From Prochlorococcus sp. AG-436-D21 (lineage in GTDB: Bacteria; Cyanobacteriota; Cyanobacteriia; PCC-6307; Cyanobiaceae), in assembly GCA_003212655.1 (NCBI GenBank), contig QCPF01000008.1, positions 1 through 55,752 of the forward strand: DNA of 55,752 bases, given 5' to 3'. The notes beneath the pieces were generated by a model. The model made no database searches. It worked only from the letters and a program-made list of their open reading frames with translations, and had not been told where the DNA came from. Made by a program: the position numbers and the translations under genes. This document shows, in pieces, positions 8,736-18,669 of the stretch. Numbering within the stretch: position 1 is the stretch's first letter; each line of letters starts with the position of its first letter.

Positions 8736-9692
8736 TTAAGAATGAATCCAATCCACTCTAATATTTTTTCTACTATTTAAATATCTATCAATTGACATTG
8801 CAGCAATACATCCGTCAGAAGCTGCAACTACTGCTTGCTTAAATGGTGTGTTTCTTATATCTCCAATAGCCCATACTCCATCAGAATTTGTAGACATAAA
8901 GTCATCCACAATAACTCCTCCGTCTTCTTTTAAAGCAATTTGATCCCCTAAAAAATCAGTAATCGGCTTCGAACCACTCATGTAGACAAACACTCCATCT
9001 AAATTTAAATTGATAGGATTTTCCTCTTGCTTATTTTTTACAACGACCCCATTAACACCCATATCATCTCCCAATATTTCTAATAATCTTGTTCTACTCC
9101 AATGTTTTATATTTGAATTATCCATCAATTCCATAGCTTCTTCGTTATCTGATTTAGGATCACTTGATGTAATCCAATGCACGGTTGATGCGAATTTAGT
9201 TAGAACAGTTGCCTCTTCAATTGCCTCCTTGTTTACTCCAACAACGGCAACCTCTCTATTTTTATAAAAAGCCCCATCACATGTAGCACAATAACTTACT
9301 CCTTTACCAAGAAAATCCGCTTCTCCCTTAAATGATGCAGGCCTACCCATGGCTCCACTTGCAAGTACAAGTGCTTTAGCTTTAAAAGTGCCTTCGGGCG
9401 TGTAAACCATTTTCCATTCTCCACTAGCGTCTATTCCAAATACTTGCGCTCTTCTATAATCTGTGCCGTATTGAACAGCCTGTTCTCTCATTAGGGTAAG
9501 TAATTTTTCTCCACTTATATCAACAGGAACCCCTGGATAATTAGCTATTTGATGAGTTATTGCTAAGGCGCCAACAGATGGATTTTTATCTAAAATTACT
9601 GTCTTTAAATTTGAACGAGATGTATAAAGTGCGCAAGTACATCCGGCCGGGCCTCCTCCGATAATAACTACATCTGACTCAATGATTTCCAA
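8736..9692 (-). CDS. Thioredoxin-reductase-like FAD disulfide oxidoreductase lacking NADPH motifs (DDOR-type)
   Basis: Two-domain flavoprotein of the low-molecular-weight thioredoxin reductase superfamily, 318 residues. The FAD-binding Gly-Gly-Gly-Pro-Ala-Gly is at 12-17, the redox pair Cys-Ala-Thr-Cys at 135-138, and the second FAD motif Ala-Ile-Gly-Asp near 277. The pyridine-nucleotide domain is aberrant. In place of GxGxxA it has Gly152-Val-Asn-Lys-Glu-Ala, and in place of the His-Arg-Arg that binds NADPH phosphate it has His172-Trp-Ile. This matches the description of the diflavin-linked disulfide oxidoreductases of oxygenic photosynthetic prokaryotes rather than an NADPH-dependent TrxB. 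The start is TTG. It converges on the sbtB-like gene with 21 bases between, and no operon partner is evident. Confidence 0.8.
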   Translation of the reverse strand: MEIIESDVVIIGGGPAGCTCALYTSRSNLKTVILDKNPSVGALAITHQIANYPGVPVDISGEKLLTLMREQAVQYGTDYRRAQVFGIDASGEWKMVYTPEGTFKAKALVLASGAMGRPASFKGEADFLGKGVSYCATCDGAFYKNREVAVVGVNKEAIEEATVLTKFASTVHWITSSDPKSDNEEAMELMDNSNIKHWSRTRLLEILGDDMGVNGVVVKNKQEENPINLNLDGVFVYMSGSKPITDFLGDQIALKEDGGVIVDDFMSTNSDGVWAIGDIRNTPFKQAVVAASDGCIAAMSIDRYLNSRKNIRVDWIHS

Positions 9693-9944
9693 TTTTTAAA
9701 AACTCCTTTTGTAGTTAATTAGATGAGTTCTTGGTTAGAAGATATTTTTAAAGTAAATACCTGAACCTTTATATAGATATAAGTTAAAAGAAAAAATAGA
9801 AAAAAGCTCAATATAGAAACAAACTTACATAGGAAAAACATAAAAAATTAATTATCAAAATGATCAGTTACGTGAAATGTTCTGTATTGATCTATTATTA
9901 GAACATATCGAAAAATCAATTGCCGTTGAAACATTATATTTTTC

Positions 9945-10262
9945 ATGACCAACTCTGATTACCTTTTAAAAGCTGCCATTAAGAAAGTAACCGAAAAATT
10001 AAACGAAATATTGGTTGAAAAAATTGAAGAAGCAACAAATATTGCTCAGGATGCTCCAGAAATCCTCAAAAAAGAACTTGATAGTTTAAAAGAATCAATA
10101 ATCGAAGAAGCATCAAGACTGGAAAAAGCTGAAAATATTCAAAAAAATGAGTCTAAAAATACTTATCAAGAATCCAAAATCAAAAAAGCTTTAAATGAAA
10201 TTGAAGGTATCAATAAGCAAATTGATCTCTTTAATAAAACTATAAATAATCAAATTAAATGA
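9945..10262 (+). CDS. Coiled-coil protein of unknown function, coupled to ABC1 kinase
   Basis: I do not recognise the family. The 105-residue product is highly charged and predicted almost entirely helical. Regular hydrophobic positions run through two blocks (about 5-55 and 75-103), consistent with coiled coil, and there is no cysteine, signal peptide or membrane segment. Its stop overlaps the start of the ABC1-type kinase gene in a four-base ATGA, so the two are translationally coupled and probably work together. A role as a partner or scaffold of the kinase is only an inference from that coupling. A 252-bp AT-rich gap upstream, shared with the divergent flavoprotein gene, should hold its promoter, although I could not define one. 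Confidence 0.7.
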   Translation: MTNSDYLLKAAIKKVTEKLNEILVEKIEEATNIAQDAPEILKKELDSLKESIIEEASRLEKAENIQKNESKNTYQESKIKKALNEIEGINKQIDLFNKTINNQIK

Positions 10263-11926
10263 GTTATTACATTCTTCATTATCGTTTAAAAAAATTGAAG
10301 AGGGCCTTTCTTATTTGGATAACTCTGATCTCACTTTTAATAAATTTATGGATAGATCATATTAGATTTACAATTTTCCAAACTAAGAATAATGAAAAAA
10401 GTAGGGTCCAAATTAAAAGAGCTAAGTGGTTTACTAATCAATTAATAAAGTTTGGATCAGCATTTATTAAAATTGGACAATTATTATCAGCGAGACCTGA
10501 TTTAATTCCAAATACCTGGATAAAAGAATTGTCTAAATTGCAGGATCAAGTTCCTAATTTTTCATTTACGCAAGTTAAAGAAACTATTAGAAAAGAACTA
10601 GGATCTAAGTTTAATGAAATAGATCAAATAAATTGTGATCCGGTTGGATCAGCATCACTAGCTCAGGTCCATAGGGCGACTTTAAAGGATGGTAAAAAAG
10701 TAGTTTTTAAAGTTCAAAGACCTAATTTAAAAGAATTGTTTATTATAGATTTGGGCATAATGCAGCAAATAGCAGGATTATTGCAGAAAAACAAGAATTG
10801 GAGTCGAGGTAGAAACTGGGTTGAGATAGCTAAAGAGTGTAGGAAAGTTCTTATGAAGGAGCTTGATTTTAATTGTGAAGCACAATATGCAGCAAGATTT
10901 AGACAGCAATTTCTTGATGATGAAAATGTTGAAGTTCCTGAAGTAATTTGGGATATGAGCAGTGAAAAAGTCCTTTGTTTAAGTTATCTGGAAGGAACAA
11001 AAATAAGCGATTTAGAAAAATTAAAATCACAAGAAATTGATTTACCTAAAATCGCAGAAATAGGCGCCATCAGTTATTTAAAACAACTAGTAAATTATGG
11101 TTTTTTTCATGCTGACCCTCATCCAGGGAATCTAGCAGTTTCAAATGAAGGTAAATTGATTTTTTATGATTTTGGAATGATGGGCAATATCTCAAATAAT
11201 CTTCAAACAAGATTAGGGGGGATGGTTAAGGCTGCTGCTCTTAGAGACGCCTCATCACTTGTTAGTCAATTACAACAAGCTGGGCTAATTTCAAAAGATA
11301 TTGATGTAGGACCAGTCAGAAGATTAGTCAGATTGATGCTTAAAGAAGCCCTAACTCCGCCATTTAGTCCTAATATTATTGAAAAATTATCTGGAGATTT
11401 ATACGAACTGGTTTATGAAACGCCATTTCAACTGCCAGTAGATTTAATCTTTGTGATGAGAGCTTTATCAACTTTTGAAGGAGTTGGTAGAATGCTTGAT
11501 CCAGGGTTTAACCTTGTATCAGTTACCAAGCCTTATTTAATAGAACTTATGACTTCAAATAATCAAAGTCCCAACGATTTAATTAACCAATTTGGAAGGC
11601 AAGTAGGTGAACTAGGATCGAAGGCTGTTGGAATTCCCAAAAGAATAGATGAAAGTTTAGAAAGATTAGAACAGGGCGATTTACAATTGCAAATAAGAAT
11701 GGGAGAGTCTGATAGGCAATTCAAAAAAATGTTTACGGCTCAAAAAACTTTAGGCCATTCAATTCTTATAGGAAGCTTATCAATTGCATCTGCTTTACTT
11801 GTAACCAATAAACAAAATAATTTTGCATTGTTGCCACTTTTTTTTGCACTACCAATAAGTATTGATTGGATAAAGTGCCAATTAAGTATGAGAAAAGGCT
11901 CACGTTTAGAAAAACTTAAGCGCTAA
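10259..11926 (+). CDS. ABC1/UbiB-family atypical kinase
   Basis: ABC1 (UbiB, AarF) proteins are membrane-associated atypical kinases or ATPases linked to prenylquinone metabolism. In cyanobacteria and plastids they are linked to plastoquinone and tocopherol homeostasis and to stress. The 555-residue product has the family signature Lys-Ile-Gly-Gln-Leu-Leu-Ser-Ala-Arg-Pro-Asp near residue 71, an Ala-rich nucleotide loop Ala-Ser-Leu-Ala-Gln-Val-His near 136, a catalytic-loop segment His-Ala-Asp-Pro-His-Pro-Gly-Asn near 284, and an Asp-Phe-Gly motif about 17 residues later. An N-terminal hydrophobic stretch (about 15-35) and a C-terminal one (about 500-540) could anchor it. It overlaps the preceding coiled-coil gene by four bases and ends five bases from the convergent enolase gene. 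Confidence 0.9.
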   Translation: MSYYILHYRLKKLKRAFLIWITLISLLINLWIDHIRFTIFQTKNNEKSRVQIKRAKWFTNQLIKFGSAFIKIGQLLSARPDLIPNTWIKELSKLQDQVPNFSFTQVKETIRKELGSKFNEIDQINCDPVGSASLAQVHRATLKDGKKVVFKVQRPNLKELFIIDLGIMQQIAGLLQKNKNWSRGRNWVEIAKECRKVLMKELDFNCEAQYAARFRQQFLDDENVEVPEVIWDMSSEKVLCLSYLEGTKISDLEKLKSQEIDLPKIAEIGAISYLKQLVNYGFFHADPHPGNLAVSNEGKLIFYDFGMMGNISNNLQTRLGGMVKAAALRDASSLVSQLQQAGLISKDIDVGPVRRLVRLMLKEALTPPFSPNIIEKLSGDLYELVYETPFQLPVDLIFVMRALSTFEGVGRMLDPGFNLVSVTKPYLIELMTSNNQSPNDLINQFGRQVGELGSKAVGIPKRIDESLERLEQGDLQLQIRMGESDRQFKKMFTAQKTLGHSILIGSLSIASALLVTNKQNNFALLPLFFALPISIDWIKCQLSMRKGSRLEKLKR

Positions 11927-11931
11927 AAAAA

Positions 11932-13487
<1,556 letters not shown>

Positions 13488-16244
13488 ATGAGAGAAACAC
13501 TAACATCCAGCCCTGAACTATTTAGCGATATCAGTTGGAATCTTCTTTTATTAGGGGAAGAAACAGCAAAAAAATGGGATCATAGCGAATTTAATATTGA
13601 ACACATAATTCATACATTGTTCTCATCAAGTGAATTCTTTGCTTTCATTGAAAAATTATCAATCGACCAAGATACAGTTTTAGATATAACAGAAGATTTT
13701 TTAGAAGAGACACCAACAAATGAGTCAGATATTTTTACTATCGGAGAAGATCTAGAAATTTTACTAGATAATGCGAATCAAATTAAAATCCAATGGGGAT
13801 CAAGATTCATAGAAATCCCTCATTTACTAATTGCTCTTGGAAGAGATTTAAGAATTGGAAATTATGTTTTTGAAGAAGGCAACCTTTCCATGGAAAAATT
13901 AGAAGAAGAATTAAAGTTTTTCCCAAATATTAATCAATCAAAAGATTCTTTTAATTATGAGAACGTACTCGAAATTAATAATCAATCTAATTGGGAATCA
14001 AATAAAGAGACTTTAGTTAAAGAAGAAAAATTTAAAGAAGCTATTGCTCCATTACCCAAAAGTAAACTTCAAATTGAAACCAAAAAACAAGTTGGAAAAG
14101 ATGAAAATGCTCTTTCAATTTATGGAAAAGATTTAACAGAAGCAGCTAAAAAAGGCTTACTGGATCCTGTTTTAGGGAGAGAAAATGAGATCAATAACTT
14201 AATGAGGGTACTCTGCAGAAGAAACAAAAATAATCCTATACTTATCGGCAATCCTGGAGTTGGTAAAACCTCAATTGCAAAATTACTTGCGCAATTAATT
14301 GTAGACAAAAAAGTTCCTGATTCTTTAAAAGACTTTAAAATTATTTCGCTTGACTTAGGTGCTTTAGTTTCTGGAACAAAATTTAGAGGCCAACTAGAAG
14401 AAAGGCTTAGCTTAATAATGCAGGAACTAAATAATCCAAGCCAAGGAATGATTCTATTTATTGATGAAATTCATTCAATATTAAGTTCTGACAGATCTTC
14501 TACCGACATAAGTAATATCTTAAAACCTTTACTGACTGAAGGAGAACTTAGATGTATTGGTACAACAACACCTGAGAAATTCCGTGAAACTATTGAAAAA
14601 GATCAGGCATTAAATAATTGCTTTCAAAAGATAGCTGTTAATGAACCTTCAGTAGAATTAAGCGCAAAAATACTGCAAGGTATCAAAAAGAAATATGAAT
14701 CACATCATGGCATAAAAATTTCTGAAGAAGCTGTAAACTATTCAGCAAAATTGGCCGACAGATACATCAGCGATAAATGTCTTCCTGATAAAGCAATAGA
14801 TTTAATTGATGAAGCAGCTGCAGAGTTAAAAATCGAGTCTAATAAAAAGCCTCAAATAATTCTCCAACAAGAGAACAAACTTCTTACTATTAATGAAAAA
14901 CTGAATAATTTGCAAGGAGAAAATATCGAAGTTCAAGAAAAACTGTTGAATATTAGGCAACAATCAGAGGCAAAATTGAACGTTCTTTTGGACAATTGGA
15001 ACAATTTGCGGGAAGAAATGGCACAATTATCTATTTTAATGAAAGAAGAAGATAAGCTAACCAAACAAATTAAAGATAAATCAAATCGCGAAATTGAAAA
15101 TGATCTAGATTATTTAGAAAAGCTTGAAAAAGATTTAAATGAAATAGAAAATGAAATTCAAAAAGTTGAAGACAACTTTGGTAAAATAAAGAAAAATAGG
15201 AATTTCCCTTTTAAATATCAAGTTGAACCTGATGATATTGCGGATGTTGTTTCAAAAATCACTGGTATTCCAATTTCTAAAGTAGTTTCAAATGAACGTA
15301 ATAAATTAGTCAATCTAGAAACTGAACTTAGTGAAAAAGTTATTGGACAAAAAAAAGCTATAGAGGCTGTTTCTGCTGCAATTAGAAGAGCTCGCGTTGG
15401 CATGAAAAGTCCTAAAAGACCTATTGGATCTTTTTTATTTATGGGTCCTACAGGTGTTGGTAAAACAGAATTAGCAAAATCTCTCGCTACAGTTTTATTT
15501 GATGAAGAAGACGCGCTTTTAAGATTAGACATGAGTGAATATATGGAGAAAAATGCCGTAGCAAGACTTTTGGGAGCTCCTCCAGGTTATGTTGGTTATG
15601 AAGAAGGAGGTCAATTAACAGAAGCTGTAAGACGTAAACCCTATTCAGTAATACTTCTTGATGAGATAGAAAAAGCACATACAGAAGTATTTAATATCCT
15701 TTTGCAAGTCTTAGATGAAGGAAGACTAACGGACTCTCAGGGGAGGACCGTAGATTTCAAAAATACCGTAATCATTATGACAAGTAACCTAGCTGGAAAA
15801 TCTATATTGGAGTATTCACAAAAGATTTCTAAAAGCGAGGGAAAGTTAGGTAATGATCAACAAACTTTAGATGATTCCATTAATAATGCATTGTCTTCAA
15901 TTTTTAGACCAGAATTTTTAAATAGAATTGACGAAGTAGTAAAGTTTGATCCATTATCTATTGATGAACTTCAAAAAATAATAATTTTACAAACAGAAGA
16001 TTTAAGAAACCTGCTACTTGAACAGAAAATAAATATTACTATAGACAAAAAAGTTATAAATAAAATTGCAAATGATTCTTACGAACCTGAATATGGTGCT
16101 AGGCCACTTAGCAGGGAACTTAGAAGACAAATAGAAAATCCCTTAGCTACAAAACTTTTAGAGGATAACTTTAAAAACAAAAAAAATATCATAATTAAAC
16201 TTAACCCTGCTAAAAAAGATGAGATCGTTTTTAAACCTAGCTGA
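13488..16244 (+). CDS. clpB2: ClpB2, Hsp100 AAA+ protein lacking ring-1 arginine fingers
   Basis: Hsp100 disaggregase-like protein of 918 residues, longer than the usual ~860-870. It has an N-domain (1-150) and a charged linker (about 150-205). NBD1 has Walker A Gly-Asn-Pro-Gly-Val-Gly-Lys-Thr near 258 and Asp-Glu-Ile-His. A ClpB-like coiled-coil middle domain covers about 450-575. NBD2 has Gly-Pro-Thr-Gly-Val-Gly-Lys-Thr near 650, the Gly-Tyr-Val-Gly-Tyr pore loop, Leu-Asp-Glu-Ile-Glu-Lys-Ala-His and the Phe-Arg-Pro-Glu-Phe-Leu-Asn-Arg-Ile arginine-finger segment. In NBD1 the expected Leu-Glu-Arg-Arg-Phe-Gln is Leu375-Asn-Asn-Cys-Phe-Gln380, so both trans-acting arginines are lost. The NBD1 pore loop is Lys-Phe-Arg-Gly. 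Cyanobacteria carry a second, constitutive ClpB (ClpB2), which this likely is. The intact long middle domain argues against ClpC. Confidence 0.9.
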   Translation: MRETLTSSPELFSDISWNLLLLGEETAKKWDHSEFNIEHIIHTLFSSSEFFAFIEKLSIDQDTVLDITEDFLEETPTNESDIFTIGEDLEILLDNANQIKIQWGSRFIEIPHLLIALGRDLRIGNYVFEEGNLSMEKLEEELKFFPNINQSKDSFNYENVLEINNQSNWESNKETLVKEEKFKEAIAPLPKSKLQIETKKQVGKDENALSIYGKDLTEAAKKGLLDPVLGRENEINNLMRVLCRRNKNNPILIGNPGVGKTSIAKLLAQLIVDKKVPDSLKDFKIISLDLGALVSGTKFRGQLEERLSLIMQELNNPSQGMILFIDEIHSILSSDRSSTDISNILKPLLTEGELRCIGTTTPEKFRETIEKDQALNNCFQKIAVNEPSVELSAKILQGIKKKYESHHGIKISEEAVNYSAKLADRYISDKCLPDKAIDLIDEAAAELKIESNKKPQIILQQENKLLTINEKLNNLQGENIEVQEKLLNIRQQSEAKLNVLLDNWNNLREEMAQLSILMKEEDKLTKQIKDKSNREIENDLDYLEKLEKDLNEIENEIQKVEDNFGKIKKNRNFPFKYQVEPDDIADVVSKITGIPISKVVSNERNKLVNLETELSEKVIGQKKAIEAVSAAIRRARVGMKSPKRPIGSFLFMGPTGVGKTELAKSLATVLFDEEDALLRLDMSEYMEKNAVARLLGAPPGYVGYEEGGQLTEAVRRKPYSVILLDEIEKAHTEVFNILLQVLDEGRLTDSQGRTVDFKNTVIIMTSNLAGKSILEYSQKISKSEGKLGNDQQTLDDSINNALSSIFRPEFLNRIDEVVKFDPLSIDELQKIIILQTEDLRNLLLEQKINITIDKKVINKIANDSYEPEYGARPLSRELRRQIENPLATKLLEDNFKNKKNIIIKLNPAKKDEIVFKPS

Positions 16245-16305
16245 GGAGTAAATCAATAAGCTAAAATAAAATTAAAGCGTACAGCTTAATTTAAAAAAAA
16301 ATTTT

Positions 16306-16548
16306 GTGGCAAGCCCTACTACTAATAAAGAACCTCTTAAAAAGGATTCTCCTAAAATTGAAGAGCCTAAAAAAAAGGATAATTTTTTTAGATCTACCTA
16401 CGATGAGCTTAAACTTGTCGTGTGGCCAAACAAACAACAACTTTTTAGCGAATCAGTAGCGGTTATAATTATGGTATCCTTTTCTGCGGCAGCAATAGCA
16501 TCCGTCAGCAGATTCTATGGATGGGCAGCCTCGCAAATTTTTGGTTGA
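16306..16548 (+). CDS. secE: Preprotein translocase subunit SecE
   Basis: SecE clamps SecY in the membrane translocon. The 80-residue product has a Lys/Pro-rich cytoplasmic N-terminal half, the amphipathic helix with the family's Glu-Leu-Lys-Leu-Val-Val-Trp-Pro-Asn-Lys motif (about residues 33-42), and a single membrane helix at about 50-70. This is the short, one-helix form usual outside enterobacteria. Start is GTG, chosen because the next in-frame starts lie inside the conserved region. It heads the canonical secE-nusG-rplK-rplA-rplJ-rplL order, 52 bp before nusG. Confidence 0.93.
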   Translation: MASPTTNKEPLKKDSPKIEEPKKKDNFFRSTYDELKLVVWPNKQQLFSESVAVIIMVSFSAAAIASVSRFYGWAASQIFG

Positions 16549-16600
16549 ATTATCCCTTAATATCCATTAATAAAAATCTTAATTAAGCTTCTCGAAAAAA

Positions 16601-17212
16601 ATGAGTAATGAATTGAGTTCAAGCCTTGCTTCTTCAAAAGCAAATACAAGCATCGCAAGATGGTATGCAGTTCAAGTAGCATCAAGCTGTGAAAAGAAAG
16701 TAAAAGCGACTCTTGAGCAGAGATCAGTCACTTTAGGTGTTAATAATCGAATCATTGAAATTGAAATTCCCCAAACTCCTGGGATTAAATTAAAAAAAGA
16801 TGGCAGCAGACAAACTACTGAAGAAAAAGTTTTTCCAGGTTATGTCCTTGTAAGAATGATTTTGGATGAAGATACAATGATGGCTGTAAAAAGTACTCCA
16901 AATGTAATTAACTTTGTCGGTGCTGAAGATGGTAGAGGCAGCGGAAGATCACGAGGTCATATCAAACCTCGACCATTATCCAGACAAGAAGTTAATAGAA
17001 TCTTCAAGCGCGCATCAGAGAAAAAAGCTGTTATCAAGTTAGATATTGAAGAAAAAGATAGAATCATAGTAACTAGTGGTCCATTCAAGGATTTCCAGGG
17101 AGAAGTTATAGAAGTTTCCGGGGAAAGAAATAAATTAAAAGCATTACTTTCAATATTTGGGCGCGAGACTCCTGTAGAATTAGAATTCTCCCAAATCAAT
17201 AAACAAAATTAA
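16601..17212 (+). CDS. nusG: Transcription termination/antitermination factor NusG
   Basis: NusG binds RNA polymerase through its NGN domain and modulates pausing and transcription-translation coupling. The 203-residue protein has an NGN domain at about 18-130, beginning at Arg-Trp-Tyr-Ala-Val-Gln. It has the Glu-Lys-Val-Phe-Pro-Gly-Tyr-Val-Leu-Val segment, and a KOW domain at the C-terminus with Ile-Val-Thr-Ser-Gly-Pro-Phe-Lys-Asp-Phe-Gln-Gly near 155-166. A polar Ser-rich extension of about 17 residues precedes the NGN domain. ATG start. It follows secE by 52 bp and precedes rplK by 67 bp. Because cyanobacteria lack Rho, a Rho-bridging role is not expected. Confidence 0.96.
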   Translation: MSNELSSSLASSKANTSIARWYAVQVASSCEKKVKATLEQRSVTLGVNNRIIEIEIPQTPGIKLKKDGSRQTTEEKVFPGYVLVRMILDEDTMMAVKSTPNVINFVGAEDGRGSGRSRGHIKPRPLSRQEVNRIFKRASEKKAVIKLDIEEKDRIIVTSGPFKDFQGEVIEVSGERNKLKALLSIFGRETPVELEFSQINKQN

Positions 17213-17279
17213 TTTCAAATTATTCTTGTTTATCGAGTAAAATTATGATTTTCTACTTCAGCTTAAATTCTCTAATCTA

Positions 17280-17705
17280 ATGGCAAAAAAAATTGTTGCA
17301 GTTATCAAGCTTGCTTTACAAGCAGGCAAAGCAAACCCTGCTCCTCCTGTGGGCCCAGCTTTAGGACAACATGGTGTCAATATCATGGCATTTTGTAAAG
17401 AATACAACGCAAGGACACAAGATAAAGCAGGTTTTGTAATTCCAGTTGAGATTTCTGTTTTTGAAGATAGAAGTTTTACTTTTATCACAAAAACGCCTCC
17501 GGCTTCCGTCTTAATAACAAAAGCAGCTGGTATAGAGAAAGGATCAGGTGAATCTGCAAAAGGCTCCGTTGGGAATATAAGTAAAGCTCAATTAGAAGAA
17601 ATAGCCAAAACTAAGCTTCCTGATCTAAACTGTTCTAGTGTTGAATCAGCAATGAAAGTAATTGAGGGTACTGCTCGTAATATGGGCGTCTCTATCACTG
17701 ATTGA
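17280..17705 (+). CDS. rplK: 50S ribosomal protein L11
   Basis: L11 sits at the stalk base of the 50S subunit and is needed for factor-dependent GTPase activity and for Rel activation on stalled ribosomes. The 141-residue length is exact for the family. The N-terminal [18 protein letters not shown] signature is visible, and the RNA-binding C-terminal domain ends in Gly-Thr-Ala-Arg-Asn-Met-Gly. ATG start, 66 bp before rplA in the conserved L11-L1 order. Confidence 0.98.
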   Translation: MAKKIVAVIKLALQAGKANPAPPVGPALGQHGVNIMAFCKEYNARTQDKAGFVIPVEISVFEDRSFTFITKTPPASVLITKAAGIEKGSGESAKGSVGNISKAQLEEIAKTKLPDLNCSSVESAMKVIEGTARNMGVSITD

Positions 17706-17737
17706 GTTCAAGACAAAATTACTCACTACATAGGGGA

Positions 17738-17752
17738 GGTTAGTTAATAACC
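17738..17752 (+). promoter_or_regulatory. Small stem-loop between rplK and rplA
   Basis: A GGTTA/TAACC stem with GTTAA loop lies 19 bases upstream of the rplA start and just downstream of a purine-rich GGGGAGG run. L1 is known to repress its own operon by binding mRNA in other bacteria, so this could be part of an L1 site, but five base pairs alone are weak support. Confidence 0.25.
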
Positions 17753-17771
17753 GCTTGCACCCAACATAATT

Positions 17772-18479
17772 ATGAAAAAACTATCTAAAAGAATGGCGGC
17801 TCTATCCACAAAGATAGAAGATCGCATTTACTCACCTCTTGAAGCTCTTAGTATTATCAAGGAAAATGCCAATGCTAAATTTGATGAAACTATTGAAGCA
17901 CATATACGTTTAGGTATTGATCCAAAATATACTGATCAACAATTAAGGACCACTGTTGCATTACCACATGGCACTGGCCAAAGCATCAAAATTGCAGTAA
18001 TTACAAGTGGTGAGAATGTATCTAAAGCTAAGGCTGCCGGTGCAGATTTATTTGGCGAAGAAGATCTCGTGGAAAGCATCAACAAAGGAAATATGGAGTT
18101 CGATCTACTTATTGCAACTCCAGATATGATGCCAAAGGTTGCAAAATTAGGAAGAGTTTTAGGGCCTAGGGGTTTAATGCCTAACCCTAAAGCTGGGACA
18201 GTAACTAATGACATTGCTAATGCAATAAAAGAATTCAAAGCTGGTAAGCTCGAATTTAGAGCCGATAAGGCGGGTATCGTTCATGTCCGCTTTGGAAAAG
18301 CAAGTTTTACAAAAGATGCACTATTTGACAACTTAAAAACCTTGCAAGAATCAATTGATAAAAATAAACCAAGTGGAGCTAAGGGAAAGTATTGGAAAAC
18401 TTTTTATGTGACTTCAACTATGGGACCTTCAGTTCAAGTTGACATAAATGCTATACAAGATTACCAACCTGAAGGTTAA
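17772..18479 (+). CDS. rplA: 50S ribosomal protein L1
   Basis: L1 forms the mobile stalk at the E site of the 50S subunit and can act as a translational repressor of rplK-rplA. The 235-residue product is of normal length. It carries the L1 signature around [16 protein letters not shown], and ends with the Val-Asp-Ile-Asn-Ala segment. ATG start. It is separated from rplJ by a 190-bp structured region, consistent with the L11-L1 and L10-L7/L12 units being controlled separately. Confidence 0.98.
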   Translation: MKKLSKRMAALSTKIEDRIYSPLEALSIIKENANAKFDETIEAHIRLGIDPKYTDQQLRTTVALPHGTGQSIKIAVITSGENVSKAKAAGADLFGEEDLVESINKGNMEFDLLIATPDMMPKVAKLGRVLGPRGLMPNPKAGTVTNDIANAIKEFKAGKLEFRADKAGIVHVRFGKASFTKDALFDNLKTLQESIDKNKPSGAKGKYWKTFYVTSTMGPSVQVDINAIQDYQPEG

Positions 18480-18489
18480 CGCTTTGTAG

Positions 18490-18495
18490 TATAAT
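18490..18495 (+). promoter_or_regulatory. Candidate -10 element for rplJ-rplL
   Basis: An exact TATAAT lies just after the rplA stop and about 180 bp before rplJ, the right place to start a long leader transcript. I do not see a clear -35 at the proper spacing, so this is a weak call. Confidence 0.4.
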
Positions 18496-18519
18496 TTATA
18501 TTGCAATAATACGGCCAAA

Positions 18520-18660
18520 GAAAGTAGGTTGATTTAGTTATTCTAAATTTTTAATTCCTACCGAGGACTCGTCTTAAATTATTTCTTCTTGGATCTAATA
18601 AAAGCGGCCTCTTTAAAAGGACTTTGCCGCATTTCCTGCTCTCCCTAAATTACGATCCAA
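18520..18660 (+). ncRNA. Candidate ribosomal protein L10 leader (autoregulatory mRNA structure)
   Basis: The untranslated region before rplJ can form several nested stems. GTAGG (18524-18528) pairs with CCTAC (18557-18561). GGATC (18591-18595) pairs with GATCC (18654-18658) and encloses a GCGGC/GCCGC hairpin (18604-18608 with 18626-18630). L10 or the L10-L12 complex represses rplJ-rplL in many bacteria by binding such a leader, and position and architecture fit. I did not compare it with a covariance model, so the class assignment is inferred. Confidence 0.6.
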
Positions 18661-18669
18661 AAAACATCA

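Noticed and set aside
9723..9764. 13-codon frame in the gap between the flavoprotein gene and the coiled-coil gene
   Set aside because: Too short, no ribosome site, and frames this long are common by chance.
9881..9944. Possible small RNA in the gap before the coiled-coil gene
   Set aside because: No convincing hairpin with T tract; the short repeats present are AT-only. No match to the remembered Yfr1 core (ACTCCTCACAC) anywhere in the window.
18603..18640. GCGGC/GCCGC hairpin before rplJ as an intrinsic terminator
   Set aside because: It is followed by mixed sequence without a T tract and lies inside a larger nested structure, better read as a leader element.
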